NCBI RefSeq assembly: GCF_001722335.1
Contig: NZ_MIHA01000004.1
Location: 299,179 to 363,178 of the forward strand
Length of the DNA: 64,000 bases
DNA from: Mycolicibacterium flavescens
GTDB lineage: Bacteria; Actinomycetota; Actinomycetes; Mycobacteriales; Mycobacteriaceae
Reading direction: 5' to 3'
A program made the translations under genes and the position numbers. Shown here piece by piece: positions 10,771 through 19,698 of the stretch; position 1 is the first letter of the stretch, and each line of letters begins with the position of its first letter. A model generated the notes under the pieces. It did not search any database. It was not told the DNA's origin and worked only from the letters and a program-made list of their open reading frames with translations.

Positions 10771-11595
10771 ATGGGCAGGGTCACGGCACGACGACGGGTC
10801 CAGCACGTGACCGCCGAAAGCGCGGTCGCGCGGCCCGAAACGCTGGTCGTCGAGGAGCCGCTGGAGATCCGCGTCAACGGCACCGCGATCACCGTGACGA
10901 TGCGCACCCCCGGCGCCGACGTCGAGTTGGCGCAGGGCTTCCTGCTCACCGAAGGGGTGATCGGCGGCCGCGACGACGTGCTCGCCGCCCGGTACTGCAA
11001 GGGCGTGGGGCCCGACGACCTGAACACCTACAACGTGCTCGACGTGACGCTGGCGCCCGGCGTTCCGATGCCCACAGTCGACGTCACCCGCAACTTCTAC
11101 ACCACCTCGTCGTGCGGGGTCTGCGGTAAGGCGTCGCTGGAGGCGGTGCGCCTGATCAGCAGGCACGCCCCGGGCGACGACCCGTCCACGGTCACCGCCG
11201 ACACCCTCTCCGAGCTTCCCGCGCGGCTGCGCGCCGCGCAGAAGGTGTTCGCCAGCACCGGAGGCCTGCACGGCGCCGCACTGTTCGACACCGACGGCAA
11301 CACGCTGGTCGTGCGCGAAGACGTCGGCAGGCACAACGCCGTCGACAAGGTCATCGGCTGGGCGCTCGAGCAGCAGCGGATCCCGCTGACCGGCACTGTG
11401 CTGCTGGTCAGCGGTCGCGCCTCGTTCGAACTCACCCAGAAGGCCGTGATGGCCGGCATCCCGGTGCTGGCCGCGGTGTCGGCGCCGTCGTCACTGGCGG
11501 CGGATCTGGCCAGCGAGTCGGGGCTGACCCTGGTGGCGTTCCTGCGGGGCGAGTCGATGAACGTCTACACCCGGCCCGACCGCGTCACCCGCTGA
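10771..11595 (+). CDS. fdhD: Formate dehydrogenase accessory sulfurtransferase FdhD
   Basis: The 274-residue protein has the FdhD signature [10 protein letters not shown] with Cys115 and Cys118, the CxxC pair that passes sulfur from IscS to the molybdenum cofactor of formate dehydrogenase. The [10 protein letters not shown] and [15 protein letters not shown] motifs (about 166-200) are also family hallmarks. No formate dehydrogenase gene lies in the window. The last base of its stop is the first base of the next gene's ATG (TGATG), so translation is coupled to a regulator gene, an unusual partner for fdhD. Confidence 0.95.
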   Translation: MGRVTARRRVQHVTAESAVARPETLVVEEPLEIRVNGTAITVTMRTPGADVELAQGFLLTEGVIGGRDDVLAARYCKGVGPDDLNTYNVLDVTLAPGVPMPTVDVTRNFYTTSSCGVCGKASLEAVRLISRHAPGDDPSTVTADTLSELPARLRAAQKVFASTGGLHGAALFDTDGNTLVVREDVGRHNAVDKVIGWALEQQRIPLTGTVLLVSGRASFELTQKAVMAGIPVLAAVSAPSSLAADLASESGLTLVAFLRGESMNVYTRPDRVTR

Positions 11596-12578
11596 TGCCG
11601 CCGCCGCCGCCGTCGACGCAGGGCCACCGGCGCGTGGTGTTCGTCGTGTTCGACGGTGTGAAGCTGCTCGACGCCGCGGGCGCGGCGGAGGTGTTCGCCG
11701 AGGCGAACCGGTTCGGAGCCGCATACGACATCGCAATGGCCTCGGTGGACGGCGCCGACGTGACAACCTCAGTCGGCACCAAATTATCGGTCTCCGAACG
11801 GGTTTCGGAGATCGAGGCGGCGGACACCGTGATCGTGGCCGGCGGTGACAACCTCGTCGGACAGGCGATCGATCCCGCGCTCGTCGACGCGGTCCGGGAC
11901 GTGTCCGCGCGGACCCGGCGGCTGGCGTCGATCTGCACCGGTGCGTTCATCCTCGCCCGGGCGGGGCTGCTCGACGGACGACGCGCGACCACGCACTGGC
12001 GCCATGCCCGGTTGCTGGCCCGCGCGTATCCCGGCATCCGGGTCGAACCCGACGCGATCTTCGTCCGCGACGGCGACGTGTTCACCTCGGCGGGGGTGTC
12101 CTCGGGAATCGACCTGGCGCTGGCCCTGGTCGAACTGGACCACGGAACCGACCTGGTGCGCGAGGTCGCGCGGTCGCTGGTGGTCTACCTCAAACGCGCC
12201 GGCGGACAGTCGCAGTTCTCGGCGCTCGTCGAGGCCCAGCCGCCGCCGCGGTCGGCGCTGCGTGCGGCCACCGACGCGATCGCGGCCGACCCGGCAGCCG
12301 ACCACAGCGTGAGATCACTTGCGGCGCGGGCGTCGTTGAGCACCCGCCAGCTGACGCGGTTGTTCCACTCGGAGCTGGGCACCACTCCGGCGAGGTATGT
12401 CGAGATGATCCGGCTGGACGCCGCACGCGCCGCGCTGGACGCCGGCCGCTCGGTCGGCGAATCCGCCCGTGTGGCCGGATTTGGGAGCGCCGAGACCCTG
12501 CGTCGGGTCTTCGTCGAGAATCTCGGCGTCTCCCCGAAGGCCTACCGCGAGCGGTTCCGAACCGCTTCTCGCGGCTGA
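11595..12578 (+). CDS. GlxA family transcriptional regulator (DJ-1/PfpI + AraC HTH)
   Basis: The 327-residue protein joins an N-terminal DJ-1/PfpI amidotransferase-like domain (about 10-180; SICTGAFILARAGLLDGR contains the nucleophile-elbow-like Cys) to a C-terminal AraC-type double helix-turn-helix (about 225-320; ASLSTRQLTRLFHSELG and VAGFGSAETLRRVF). Such proteins sense small molecules or stress. Its target is unknown. Coupled translation with fdhD suggests control of a sulfur- or molybdoenzyme-linked process, which is inference. It is convergent with the HD gene, with one base between the two stop codons. Confidence 0.9.
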   Translation: MPPPPPSTQGHRRVVFVVFDGVKLLDAAGAAEVFAEANRFGAAYDIAMASVDGADVTTSVGTKLSVSERVSEIEAADTVIVAGGDNLVGQAIDPALVDAVRDVSARTRRLASICTGAFILARAGLLDGRRATTHWRHARLLARAYPGIRVEPDAIFVRDGDVFTSAGVSSGIDLALALVELDHGTDLVREVARSLVVYLKRAGGQSQFSALVEAQPPPRSALRAATDAIAADPAADHSVRSLAARASLSTRQLTRLFHSELGTTPARYVEMIRLDAARAALDAGRSVGESARVAGFGSAETLRRVFVENLGVSPKAYRERFRTASRG

Positions 12579-12579
12579 C

Positions 12580-13230
12580 CTACTCGGGCCAGTCGTTGCC
12601 GAGGATGGTGTCGACGAAGTTCGTGCGCACGAACGATTCGTCGAAGCGCTCGAGCACGTCGGCGTTGACCGTGCCGAAGGTGCTGTCGGGCCGGTGCCTC
12701 ATCCCGTCGGCGAAGGCTCGCAGGATCCGCTGCTTGAACTGGGGCCGCGGATGCGCCGCGGTGACCGCCGCCAGTACCTCGGCCGACAGGTTGTCGCGGC
12801 CGAAACCGAGCACATCGGTCTCGACTCCTGCTGTCACCAAGGCGATTTCGGGGTCGAGGAACTCCGGCACGCCGGGGGTGGTGTGCAACGCGATGCCCAG
12901 CCACACCTTGCGCGCGTCGTCGACGCCGACACCGCGCGCGAGCAGGAAGTCGCGGGCCGCGTTGGCGCCGTCGACCTCGAAACGCAATTCGGAGTCGCGG
13001 TAGCGCTCGGTCAGGCCGATGTCGTGGAACATCGCCCCGGTGTAGAGCAGTTCCAGGTCGGGCACCAATCCGCGTCGCTGACCTTGCAGCGCGCCGAACA
13101 GGAAGACGCGCCGCGAGTGGTTGAACAGCAGGTCGTCTTCGGTGTCGCGGATGAATTCGGTGACTTCCCGCACCAGCGGGGTGTTCGGGATCTCGATCCC
13201 GGCGATCGTGTCGAGTACGTGACCGGTCAT
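12580..13230 (-). CDS. HD domain-containing protein
   Basis: The 216-residue protein has the metal-dependent phosphohydrolase HD signature: His38 (NHSRRV), His69-Asp70 (MFHDIG) and a downstream His/Asp set (GIALHTTPG; VDDAR). The pattern resembles the cyanamide-hydratase-like HD subgroup (NHxxR...HDIG). The true substrate is unknown. I chose the ATG at 13230, preceded by AAGGAGCC; the longer upstream frames are antisense to the glycosyltransferase gene. It is divergent from that gene. Confidence 0.85.
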   Translation of the reverse strand: MTGHVLDTIAGIEIPNTPLVREVTEFIRDTEDDLLFNHSRRVFLFGALQGQRRGLVPDLELLYTGAMFHDIGLTERYRDSELRFEVDGANAARDFLLARGVGVDDARKVWLGIALHTTPGVPEFLDPEIALVTAGVETDVLGFGRDNLSAEVLAAVTAAHPRPQFKQRILRAFADGMRHRPDSTFGTVNADVLERFDESFVRTNFVDTILGNDWPE

Positions 13231-13405
13231 CGTCTGGCTCCTTCGTGAGTGTGATGATCCCAGTCTGTCCGCGCGCGCCGGCGCCGACGTGGGGCGCAAG
13301 CGACACGTATCCCACAAGAAGCGACGTCGCTCCTCCCGGCGATCTCCACCGGATCTCCACACAACCTCCAAGCTTCGCCGGCACCGGCCGACGACCATCG
13401 CATCC

Positions 13406-14710
13406 ATGCCAGAGATCCTCATCGCCTCGCTCTCCCCGATCGGCCACATCGGGCCGCTGTTGCACGTCGCGGAAGGGCTTGTCGCGCGTGGTGATCGCGT
13501 CACCGTCCTGACATCCGCCGACCACGCCGACCGGGTTCGCGCCACCGGCGCCACCGCGGTCGCGGTCCCGGCGCAGGCCGATTTCGACATGACCCGGCTG
13601 GACCTCGATCTTCCTGGGCGCGTGGACACTTCGGGGATCAAGCGGGTGAACTTCGACATCGTGCGGCTGTTCTTGCAGCCGATGCCGCACCAGACCCGCG
13701 CGCTGGCCGCGTTGTTCTCGCAGACCAAGTACGACGCGGTACTCGCCGACGCCGGGTTCTTCGGCACCCTGCCGTTTCTGCTCGGCGACCGCCGCGCGCG
13801 GCCGCCGATCCTGATGTATTCGACCACCCCGCTGATGATCAGCAGCCGCGACACCGCCCCGTTCGGGCTGGGCGCGGGGCCGTCGTGCTCGCGGGCGGGG
13901 CGGCTGCGCAACCGCCTGCTGACCGCGTTCTCGCAGAAGGTTCTGATGCGCGAATCGCAGAAGGTCGCCAACCTGCTGCTCGACGAACTCAACAGCCGAC
14001 CGCTGCCGACCTTTCTGTTCGACGCGGCGCTTCTTGCCGACCGGCTCATCGCCCCGACGGTGCCCCAATTCGATTACCCGCGAAGTGATCTGCCCGCCAA
14101 CGTGCGCTACGTCGGCGCGGTACACCTGAGTGCGTCGACCGGTTTCCGGGCGCCGTTGTGGTGGCCGCGGCTCGACGACGACCGCCCCGTCGTCCATGTC
14201 ACGCAGGGCACGATCGACAACGCCGACCCGAGCCGACTGCTGGAGCCGACGATCGCGGCGCTCGACGAGGAGGACGTCACCGTGGTGGCCACCACCGGCG
14301 GACGGCCGACGTCGCAGCTGGGATGCCGAATCCCCACGAATACGTATGTCGCGGAATATGTTCCGCACGACATGCTGCTGCCGAAAGTCGACGTCATGGT
14401 GACCAACGGCGGCTTCGGGGCGGTGCAGCGGGCGTTGGCCGCGGGGGTACCGCTGGTCGTCGCGGGCAACACCGAGGACAAGCCGGAGGTGGCCGCCCGG
14501 GTCGCGTGGGCCGGGGCCGGCGTCGACCTGAAGACCGGAACACCCACCGCGGGTGCGGTGCGCGCCGCGGTGCGCGAGGTGATCAACAACGAGCGGTATC
14601 GGCGCGGTGCACGGGCCCTGGAGACCGCGTTCGCGCAGCGCGACGGCGTCGCGGAGATCGCCGCCCTGATCGACGAAGTGATCTACGAGGACCGGGCGGT
14701 GGCGCGGTGA
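13406..14710 (+). CDS. UGT/MGT-type family 1 glycosyltransferase
   Basis: The 434-residue protein has the GT-B fold of macrolide- and glycopeptidolipid-type glycosyltransferases: SLSPIGHIGPLLHVAEGL at the N-terminus and a C-terminal nucleotide-sugar site with VDVMVTNGGFGAVQRALAAG followed by PLVVAGNTEDKPEVAARVAW. Related mycobacterial enzymes (Rv1524, Rv1526c, Gtf proteins of glycopeptidolipid synthesis) glycosylate lipids. The acceptor here is unknown. I chose the ATG at 13406 because the conserved region begins at once; the frame extends upstream but with Arg-rich, non-family sequence. Confidence 0.88.
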   Translation: MPEILIASLSPIGHIGPLLHVAEGLVARGDRVTVLTSADHADRVRATGATAVAVPAQADFDMTRLDLDLPGRVDTSGIKRVNFDIVRLFLQPMPHQTRALAALFSQTKYDAVLADAGFFGTLPFLLGDRRARPPILMYSTTPLMISSRDTAPFGLGAGPSCSRAGRLRNRLLTAFSQKVLMRESQKVANLLLDELNSRPLPTFLFDAALLADRLIAPTVPQFDYPRSDLPANVRYVGAVHLSASTGFRAPLWWPRLDDDRPVVHVTQGTIDNADPSRLLEPTIAALDEEDVTVVATTGGRPTSQLGCRIPTNTYVAEYVPHDMLLPKVDVMVTNGGFGAVQRALAAGVPLVVAGNTEDKPEVAARVAWAGAGVDLKTGTPTAGAVRAAVREVINNERYRRGARALETAFAQRDGVAEIAALIDEVIYEDRAVAR

Positions 14711-14839
14711 GCGGCTGCGCCGATCCGTTCGGCCGCCCACCCGTCCCGGTCGAACCCAGCGGGACCACCCGCGGATGCCGCGCCGAGATCGCCGCCACCG
14801 CGAGCTCGCAGGTGTGGCGCAGGTTTCGTCGCGGAAAGC

Positions 14840-16120
14840 CTAAGCGCTCTTGTCGCGGCGCTCGGGACGCGACGGCTTGCGCGGCACGATGGTCGGCAGC
14901 ACGTTGTCCTCGACGGTCTCCTTGGTGACGACCACCTTGGCGACGTCGTCGCGGCTCGGGATGTCGTACATCACCGGCAGCAGGACTTCCTCCATGATGG
15001 CGCGCAGGCCGCGGGCACCCGTGCCGCGGTGGATCGCCTGGTCGGCGATGGCCTCGAGCGCATCGCCGGTGAACTCGAGCTCCACCCCGTCCATCTCGAA
15101 GAGCCGGGTGTACTGCTTGACCAAGGCGTTCTTCGGCTTGGACAGGATCTGCACCAGCGAATCCTTGTCCAGGTTGGTCACCGAGGCGACGACCGGCAGG
15201 CGGCCGATGAACTCGGGGATCAGACCGAACTTGATCAGGTCCTCGGGCATCACCTCGGCGAAGTGGTCCTGGGTGTCGATCTCGGCCTTGGAGTGCACCT
15301 CGGCGCCGAAACCCAGCCCGCGCTTGCCGACGCGGTCGGAGACGATCTTCTCCAGCCCGGCGAACGCGCCCGCCACGATGAACAGCACGTTGGTGGTGTC
15401 GATCTGGATGAACTCCTGGTGCGGATGCTTGCGGCCGCCCTGCGGAGGAACCGAGGCCTGCGTGCCCTCGAGGATCTTCAGCAGCGCCTGCTGCACGCCC
15501 TCACCGGACACGTCGCGGGTGATCGACGGGTTCTCGCTCTTGCGGGCGATCTTGTCGACCTCGTCGATGTAGATGATCCCGGTCTCGGCGCGCTTGACGT
15601 CGTAGTCGGCGGCCTGGATCAGCTTGAGCAGGATGTTCTCGACGTCTTCACCGACGTAACCGGCTTCGGTCAGCGCGGTGGCGTCGGCGATCGCGAACGG
15701 CACGTTGAGCATCTTGGCCAGCGTCTGCGCGAGGTAGGTCTTACCGCACCCGGTCGGGCCGAGCATCAGGATGTTGGACTTGGCCAGCTCGACGGGCTCG
15801 GAGCGCGAGTCGCGGCTCTTCTCCCCCGCCTGGATGCGCTTGTAGTGGTTGTAGACGGCGACGGCCAGCGTGCGCTTGGCGGTGTCCTGACCGATGACGT
15901 AGCCCTCGAGGAAATCGCGGATCTCAGCCGGCTTGGGCAACTCGTCGAGCTTGACGTCGTCGGCGTCGGCGAGTTCCTCTTCGATGATCTCGTTGCACAG
16001 GTCGATGCACTCGTCGCAGATGTACACGCCGGGGCCGGCAATGAGCTTCTTGACCTGCTTCTGACTCTTCCCGCAGAACGAGCACTTCAGCAGGTCACCG
16101 CCGTCTCCAATGCGCGCCAT
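14840..16120 (-). CDS. clpX: ATP-dependent Clp protease ATP-binding subunit ClpX
   Basis: The 426-residue AAA+ unfoldase has an N-terminal C4 zinc-binding domain (Cys13, Cys16, Cys35, Cys38), Walker A GPTGCGKT (about 121-128), Walker [12 protein letters not shown] and the C-terminal sensor region [11 protein letters not shown]. It delivers substrates to the ClpP1P2 barrel and is essential in mycobacteria. It is separated from clpP2 by 413 bases, so it probably has its own promoter. The gene ends convergently to the glycosyltransferase gene. Confidence 0.98.
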   Translation of the reverse strand: MARIGDGGDLLKCSFCGKSQKQVKKLIAGPGVYICDECIDLCNEIIEEELADADDVKLDELPKPAEIRDFLEGYVIGQDTAKRTLAVAVYNHYKRIQAGEKSRDSRSEPVELAKSNILMLGPTGCGKTYLAQTLAKMLNVPFAIADATALTEAGYVGEDVENILLKLIQAADYDVKRAETGIIYIDEVDKIARKSENPSITRDVSGEGVQQALLKILEGTQASVPPQGGRKHPHQEFIQIDTTNVLFIVAGAFAGLEKIVSDRVGKRGLGFGAEVHSKAEIDTQDHFAEVMPEDLIKFGLIPEFIGRLPVVASVTNLDKDSLVQILSKPKNALVKQYTRLFEMDGVELEFTGDALEAIADQAIHRGTGARGLRAIMEEVLLPVMYDIPSRDDVAKVVVTKETVEDNVLPTIVPRKPSRPERRDKSA

Positions 16121-16533
16121 GGTGGTGAGGTCCCTACTTCCTGTCGAAGTCGTCCTTGCTCAAGCTTGTGGGGATCAAGCTTGCGGGCCGTTTCGGGCTT
16201 GAAACCGACGCTACCCGTTGGCTCCGGCGCGAGGCGACCGATAGAGCCGAATCGCGTCGGTGGTATTCAGATTGTTCGCGCAAACATATCGTCTGGCCAC
16301 CCCGGTTCCCTTCGCCACGCACCGGCGTGTCGTCGCCGTTACCCAACCGAGAGAGCGGCCCGAACCGGACCGGGTGGCCGCGTCGCATGTTCGCTGACCC
16401 CACGATACCGGGCGCGCAGCGTGCCTTCGCGATTCGTTCGCTGCGCGCTGAGCGGTGACCGATGCTCGCCGGTCGGACAGGAAATCCTTGCTGCGCACCG
16501 AGATTTCTGGCTCTTCGGTGGCCGGAGGACCGG
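16121..16533. other. clpX/clpP2 intergenic region
   Basis: I see no gene here. Two copies of the self-complementary octamer CAAGCTTG (16161-16168 and 16176-16183), 15 bases centre to centre, lie about 45 bases upstream of the clpX start and could form a small hairpin or bind a regulator. The clpX promoter should lie in this interval. Confidence 0.5.
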
Positions 16534-17181
16534 TCAGGCCGTCTGCGCGGACAGCTTCCGGTACTCGAGCACCGTGTCGATCACGCCGTACTCCTTGGCC
16601 TCCTCGGCCGTCAGGATCTTGTCGCGGTCGGTGTCCTTGCGGATCTGCTCCTGCGTCTTGCCGGTGTGACGCGCCAGCGTGTCTTCCATCAGCGTGCGCA
16701 TCCGCTCGATCTCCCTGGCCTGGATCTCCAGATCGGAGAACTGGCCCTGGATGACGCCGGACAGCGCGGGCTGGTGGATCAGCACACGGGCGTTCGGCAG
16801 GGCCATCCGCTTGCCGGGGGTGCCGGCGGCCAGCAGGACCGCCGCGGCCGACGCGGCCTGACCGAGGCACACCGTCTGGATGTCGGCGCGCACGTACTGC
16901 ATGGTGTCGTAGATCGCCATCAGGCTGGTGAACGAGCCGCCCGGCGAGTTGATGTACATGGTGATGTCGCGGTCGGGATCCAGCGACTCCAGCACCAGCA
17001 ACTGGGCCATCACGTCGTTGGCCGACGCGTCGTCGACCTGCACGCCGAGGAAGATGATGCGTTCCTCGAACAGCTTGTTGTACGGGTTGGACTCTTTGAC
17101 ACCGAAGCTCGAGTGCTCGATGAACGACGGCAGGATGTAGCGGGCCTGCGGCTGCAGACGAGGGTCCGTGTGATCGGTCAT
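16534..17181 (-). CDS. clpP2: ATP-dependent Clp protease proteolytic subunit ClpP2
   Basis: The 215-residue serine protease has Ser111 in [14 protein letters not shown] and His136 in VLIHQP, with the Asp near residue 187, giving an intact triad. The sequence [20 protein letters not shown] is diagnostic of mycobacterial ClpP2. It forms a mixed tetradecamer with ClpP1 and interacts with ClpX and ClpC1. Its start overlaps the clpP1 stop by four bases, coupling the two subunits. Confidence 0.98.
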   Translation of the reverse strand: MTDHTDPRLQPQARYILPSFIEHSSFGVKESNPYNKLFEERIIFLGVQVDDASANDVMAQLLVLESLDPDRDITMYINSPGGSFTSLMAIYDTMQYVRADIQTVCLGQAASAAAVLLAAGTPGKRMALPNARVLIHQPALSGVIQGQFSDLEIQAREIERMRTLMEDTLARHTGKTQEQIRKDTDRDKILTAEEAKEYGVIDTVLEYRKLSAQTA

Positions 17182-17789
17182 TTGTCTAGTCCTGCTCCTG
17201 GTCCTGAACCGTTGATGCTGGCGCTGGTGATGATGTGGTCGACGAAGCCGTACTCGAGGGCCTCCTGCGCGGTGAACCAGCGGTCGCGGTCGGAGTCGGC
17301 TTCGATCCGCTCGATGGGCTGCCCGGTGAACTCGGCGTTCAGCCGGAACATCTCCTTCTTGATGACCGCGAACTGCTCGGCCTGGATCGCGATGTCGGCC
17401 GCGCCACCGGTGATGCCGCCGAGCGGCTGGTGCATCAGGATGCGGGCGTGCGGCAGCGCGTAGCGCTTGCCCTTGGTGCCGGCCGCGAGCAGGAACTCAC
17501 CCATCGAGGCGGCCATGCCCATGGCGTAGGTGGCGACGTCGCACGGGGCGAGCACCATCGTGTCGTAGATAGCCATGCCCGCGCTGATCGATCCGCCCGG
17601 CGAGTTGATGTAAAGGTGGATGTCCTTGGTGGGATCCTCGGCCGACAGCAGCAGAATCTGCGCGCAGAGCCGGTTGGCGATGTCGTCATCGACCTGTGAG
17701 CCCAGGAAGATGATCCGCTCCGCCAGCAACCGCTCGTAGACCGAGTCGACCAGGTTGAGGCCTTGCGAGGCGCCACGCATGTGGGTCAC
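17178..17789 (-). CDS. clpP1: ATP-dependent Clp protease proteolytic subunit ClpP1
   Basis: With the GTG at 17789 as start the protein has 203 residues, like M. tuberculosis ClpP1; Ser95 (GMAASMGEF) and His120 ([11 protein letters not shown]) are the catalytic pair. The GTG is preceded by AAGAAAGCAGG at a usable distance. An in-frame TTG at 17840 would add 17 residues with no family support. ClpP1 forms one ring of the ClpP1P2 proteolytic barrel. The gene is 109 bases downstream of tig. Confidence 0.96.
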   Translation of the reverse strand: MTHMRGASQGLNLVDSVYERLLAERIIFLGSQVDDDIANRLCAQILLLSAEDPTKDIHLYINSPGGSISAGMAIYDTMVLAPCDVATYAMGMAASMGEFLLAAGTKGKRYALPHARILMHQPLGGITGGAADIAIQAEQFAVIKKEMFRLNAEFTGQPIERIEADSDRDRWFTAQEALEYGFVDHIITSASINGSGPGAGLDK

Positions 17790-17898
17790 GACTGGATACC
17801 TGCTTTCTTCAAGAGCTTGATACTCACCGACACTAACCAACGAGCCGCGCCGAGCACTCCCCAGACGGGGCGCGTTCGCTCACAGCTTCACTTGACGG

Positions 17899-19338
17899 TT
17901 ACTTGGCGTCGGCTGATTCCTGGGCGTCCTCGGCGGGCGCCTCGTCGGTGTCCCCGCCCTCGGCGGCGTCGTCGGCGGCGTCGTCAGCGCTGTCTTCGGT
18001 CGGCTCGGTCTGCTCGCCGCCCCGGCCGAAGAACTCGGAGGTGTCGACGACGTTGCCTTCGGAGTCGGTGACCGTGGCGCCCTCGACGACGACGGCGACC
18101 GCCAGGCCGCGCCGCACGTCGGCGAACAGGGCGGGCAGCTGGTTGTTCTGCTGCAGCGCCTGCAGCAGCTGCTGGGGCTGCATGCCGTACTGCTGCGACA
18201 TCAGCACCAGGCGCTCGGTCAGGTCGTTCTGGCCGACCTGGACGTCGAGCTTGTCGGCGATCGCGTCGACGAGCAGCTGGGTCTTGATCGCCTTCTCGGC
18301 GTTGGTGCGGTTGTCGGTGTCGAACTGCTCGCGGCTGCTGCCCTGGGCCTCGAGCACCTCGGCGAAGCGGGCCTCGTCGTGGTCGAGGCTGTGGATCGCG
18401 TTGTGCAGCGTGTCGTCGATCTGGGCCTGCACCACCTTCTCGGGCAGCGGCACGTCGACCTGCTCGAGCAGCGTCTCGAGGGCCTTGTCGCGGATCTGCT
18501 CGGCCTGCTGCACCCGCTTGGTCCGGCGGACCTGCTCGGCGAGGGACTCCTTGAGTTCGTCGATGGTGTCGAATTCGCTTGCCAGCTGGGCGAAGTCGTC
18601 GTCGGGCTCGGGCAGCTCGCGTTCCTTGACCGACTTGACGGTCACCGTCACCTCGGCCTCCTGGCCGGCCTGCTCGCCGGCGGCCAGCTTGGTGGTGAAC
18701 ACCTTGGTCTCGCCCTCTTTGAGGCCGACGATCGCGTCGTCGAGGCCCTCGACGAGCTGACCGGAACCGACCTCGTGGGACAGGCCCTCGGTGGCGGCCT
18801 CGGGCAGATCCTTGCCGTCGACGGTGGCCGACAGGTCGATGGAGACGAAGTCACCGTTCTGCGCGGCGCGGTCGACGCCCTTGAGGGTGCCGAAGCGGGC
18901 GCGCAGCGTCTGCAGTTCGGCGTCGACCTCCTCGTCGGTCACCTCGATCGCGTCGACGGTGATCTTGAGCTCGGACAGCTCGGGCAGCTCGATCTCGGGG
19001 CGGATGTCGACCTCGGCGGTGAAGGTCAGATCCTCGCCGTACTCCTTCTTGGTGATCTCGATCTCGGGCTGGCCCAGCGGCTGGACCTCCGAGGTCGTGA
19101 CGGCCTCGCTGTAGCGGCCGGGCACGGCCTCGCTGACCACCTGGTCGAGCATCGCCTCGCGGCCGAAGCGGGCCTCGAGCAGCTTGCGGGGCGCCTTGCC
19201 CGGGCGGAAGCCGGGCAGCCGGACCTGCTTGGCCAGCGCCTTGAAGGCGCGGTCGAAGTCGGGTTCGAGCTCAGTGAAGGGCACCTCCACGTTGATGCGA
19301 ACCCTCGTCGGGCTCAACTTCTCGACGGTGCTCTTCAC
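17899..19338 (-). CDS. tig: Trigger factor (ribosome-associated chaperone, peptidyl-prolyl isomerase)
   Basis: The 479-residue protein has the ribosome-binding N-terminal domain (about 1-150, with [16 protein letters not shown] matching the conserved ribosome-docking loop), the FKBP-like domain (about 150-245) and the helical C-terminal chaperone domain. It ends in a very acidic Asp/Glu/Ala-rich tail of about 50 residues. The GTG at 19338 preceded by GAGGAGCAAG is the start; the longer frame runs through the tRNA-Pro gene and is false. It precedes clpP1P2 and clpX, grouping folding and degradation functions. Confidence 0.97.
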   Translation of the reverse strand: MKSTVEKLSPTRVRINVEVPFTELEPDFDRAFKALAKQVRLPGFRPGKAPRKLLEARFGREAMLDQVVSEAVPGRYSEAVTTSEVQPLGQPEIEITKKEYGEDLTFTAEVDIRPEIELPELSELKITVDAIEVTDEEVDAELQTLRARFGTLKGVDRAAQNGDFVSIDLSATVDGKDLPEAATEGLSHEVGSGQLVEGLDDAIVGLKEGETKVFTTKLAAGEQAGQEAEVTVTVKSVKERELPEPDDDFAQLASEFDTIDELKESLAEQVRRTKRVQQAEQIRDKALETLLEQVDVPLPEKVVQAQIDDTLHNAIHSLDHDEARFAEVLEAQGSSREQFDTDNRTNAEKAIKTQLLVDAIADKLDVQVGQNDLTERLVLMSQQYGMQPQQLLQALQQNNQLPALFADVRRGLAVAVVVEGATVTDSEGNVVDTSEFFGRGGEQTEPTEDSADDAADDAAEGGDTDEAPAEDAQESADAK

Positions 19339-19378
19339 GATCTTGCTCCTCAGGTTCATCGGTGGGTCGGCAGTGCAG

Positions 19379-19452
19379 TCGGGGTGACAGGATTTGAACC
19401 TGCGGCCTTCCGCTCCCAAAGCGGATGCGCTACCAAGCTGCGCTACACCCCG
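19379..19452 (-). tRNA. tRNA-Pro (anticodon TGG)
   Basis: A full cloverleaf is visible on the minus strand: acceptor CGGGGTG/CACCCCG, D arm GCGC-AGCTTGGTA-GCGC, anticodon arm CCGCTTTGGGAGCGG with TGG, and T arm GCAGGTTCAAATCCTGT. CCA is not encoded. It lies 40 bases upstream of tig on the same strand. Confidence 0.95.
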
Positions 19453-19572
19453 TCTCTGTGGCCGCTCCGGAAAACACGGAACGACCACGCGAGATACTAC
19501 GGGCTGGACACGCGAAGCTTTTAATTGGATTTACTTCCGGTCCCGCCGGTACCATCTGCTGTTGCTGCACAC

Positions 19573-19646
19573 GCGGGCGTAGCTCAATGGTAGAGCCCTA
19601 GTCTTCCAAACTAGCTACGCGGGTTCGATTCCCGTCGCCCGCTCCA
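19573..19646 (+). tRNA. tRNA-Gly (anticodon TCC), CCA encoded
   Basis: The cloverleaf has acceptor GCGGGCG/CGCCCGC, anticodon loop CTTCCAA and T arm GCGGGTTCGATTCCCGT. The 3' CCA is in the DNA (19644-19646). It is divergent from tRNA-Pro. Confidence 0.95.
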
Positions 19647-19657
19647 CACGACGCGTC

Positions 19658-19685
19658 GCGCCCGGCCGATTTCCCGGCCGGGCGC
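19658..19685. terminator. Bidirectional hairpin between tRNA-Gly and the hydrolase gene
   Basis: A perfect 10-bp GC-rich stem (19658-19667 with 19676-19685) with an eight-base loop begins 12 bases after tRNA-Gly and is followed by CTCGTTTTC. It sits between convergent units and can serve both. Confidence 0.75.
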
Positions 19686-19698
19686 CTCGTTTTCGGTG

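Noticed and set aside
10557..11129. A second gene overlapping fdhD on the plus strand
   Set aside because: It runs out of frame through the clear FdhD coding region and becomes Arg-rich shadow sequence there; no ribosome-binding site.
12542..14740. Very long minus-strand frames under the glycosyltransferase and HD genes
   Set aside because: They are antisense shadows of high-GC coding DNA; only the 216-residue HD protein at 12580-13230 has family motifs and a ribosome-binding site.
14711..14839. A small gene coupled to the glycosyltransferase stop (GTGA at 14707)
   Set aside because: The frame soon runs antisense into clpX and shows no recognisable domain; only a weak 6-bp hairpin (14743-14765) was found.
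16441..16460. ClgR-type operator near clpX
   Set aside because: A CGCTCAGCGCG sequence is close to the consensus but mismatched and lies 320 bases from the clpX start, inside the region behind clpP2.
17790..19488. Longer N-termini for clpP1 and tig
   Set aside because: The tig extension would translate the tRNA-Pro gene and both extensions lack family similarity; the internal starts have Shine-Dalgarno sequences.
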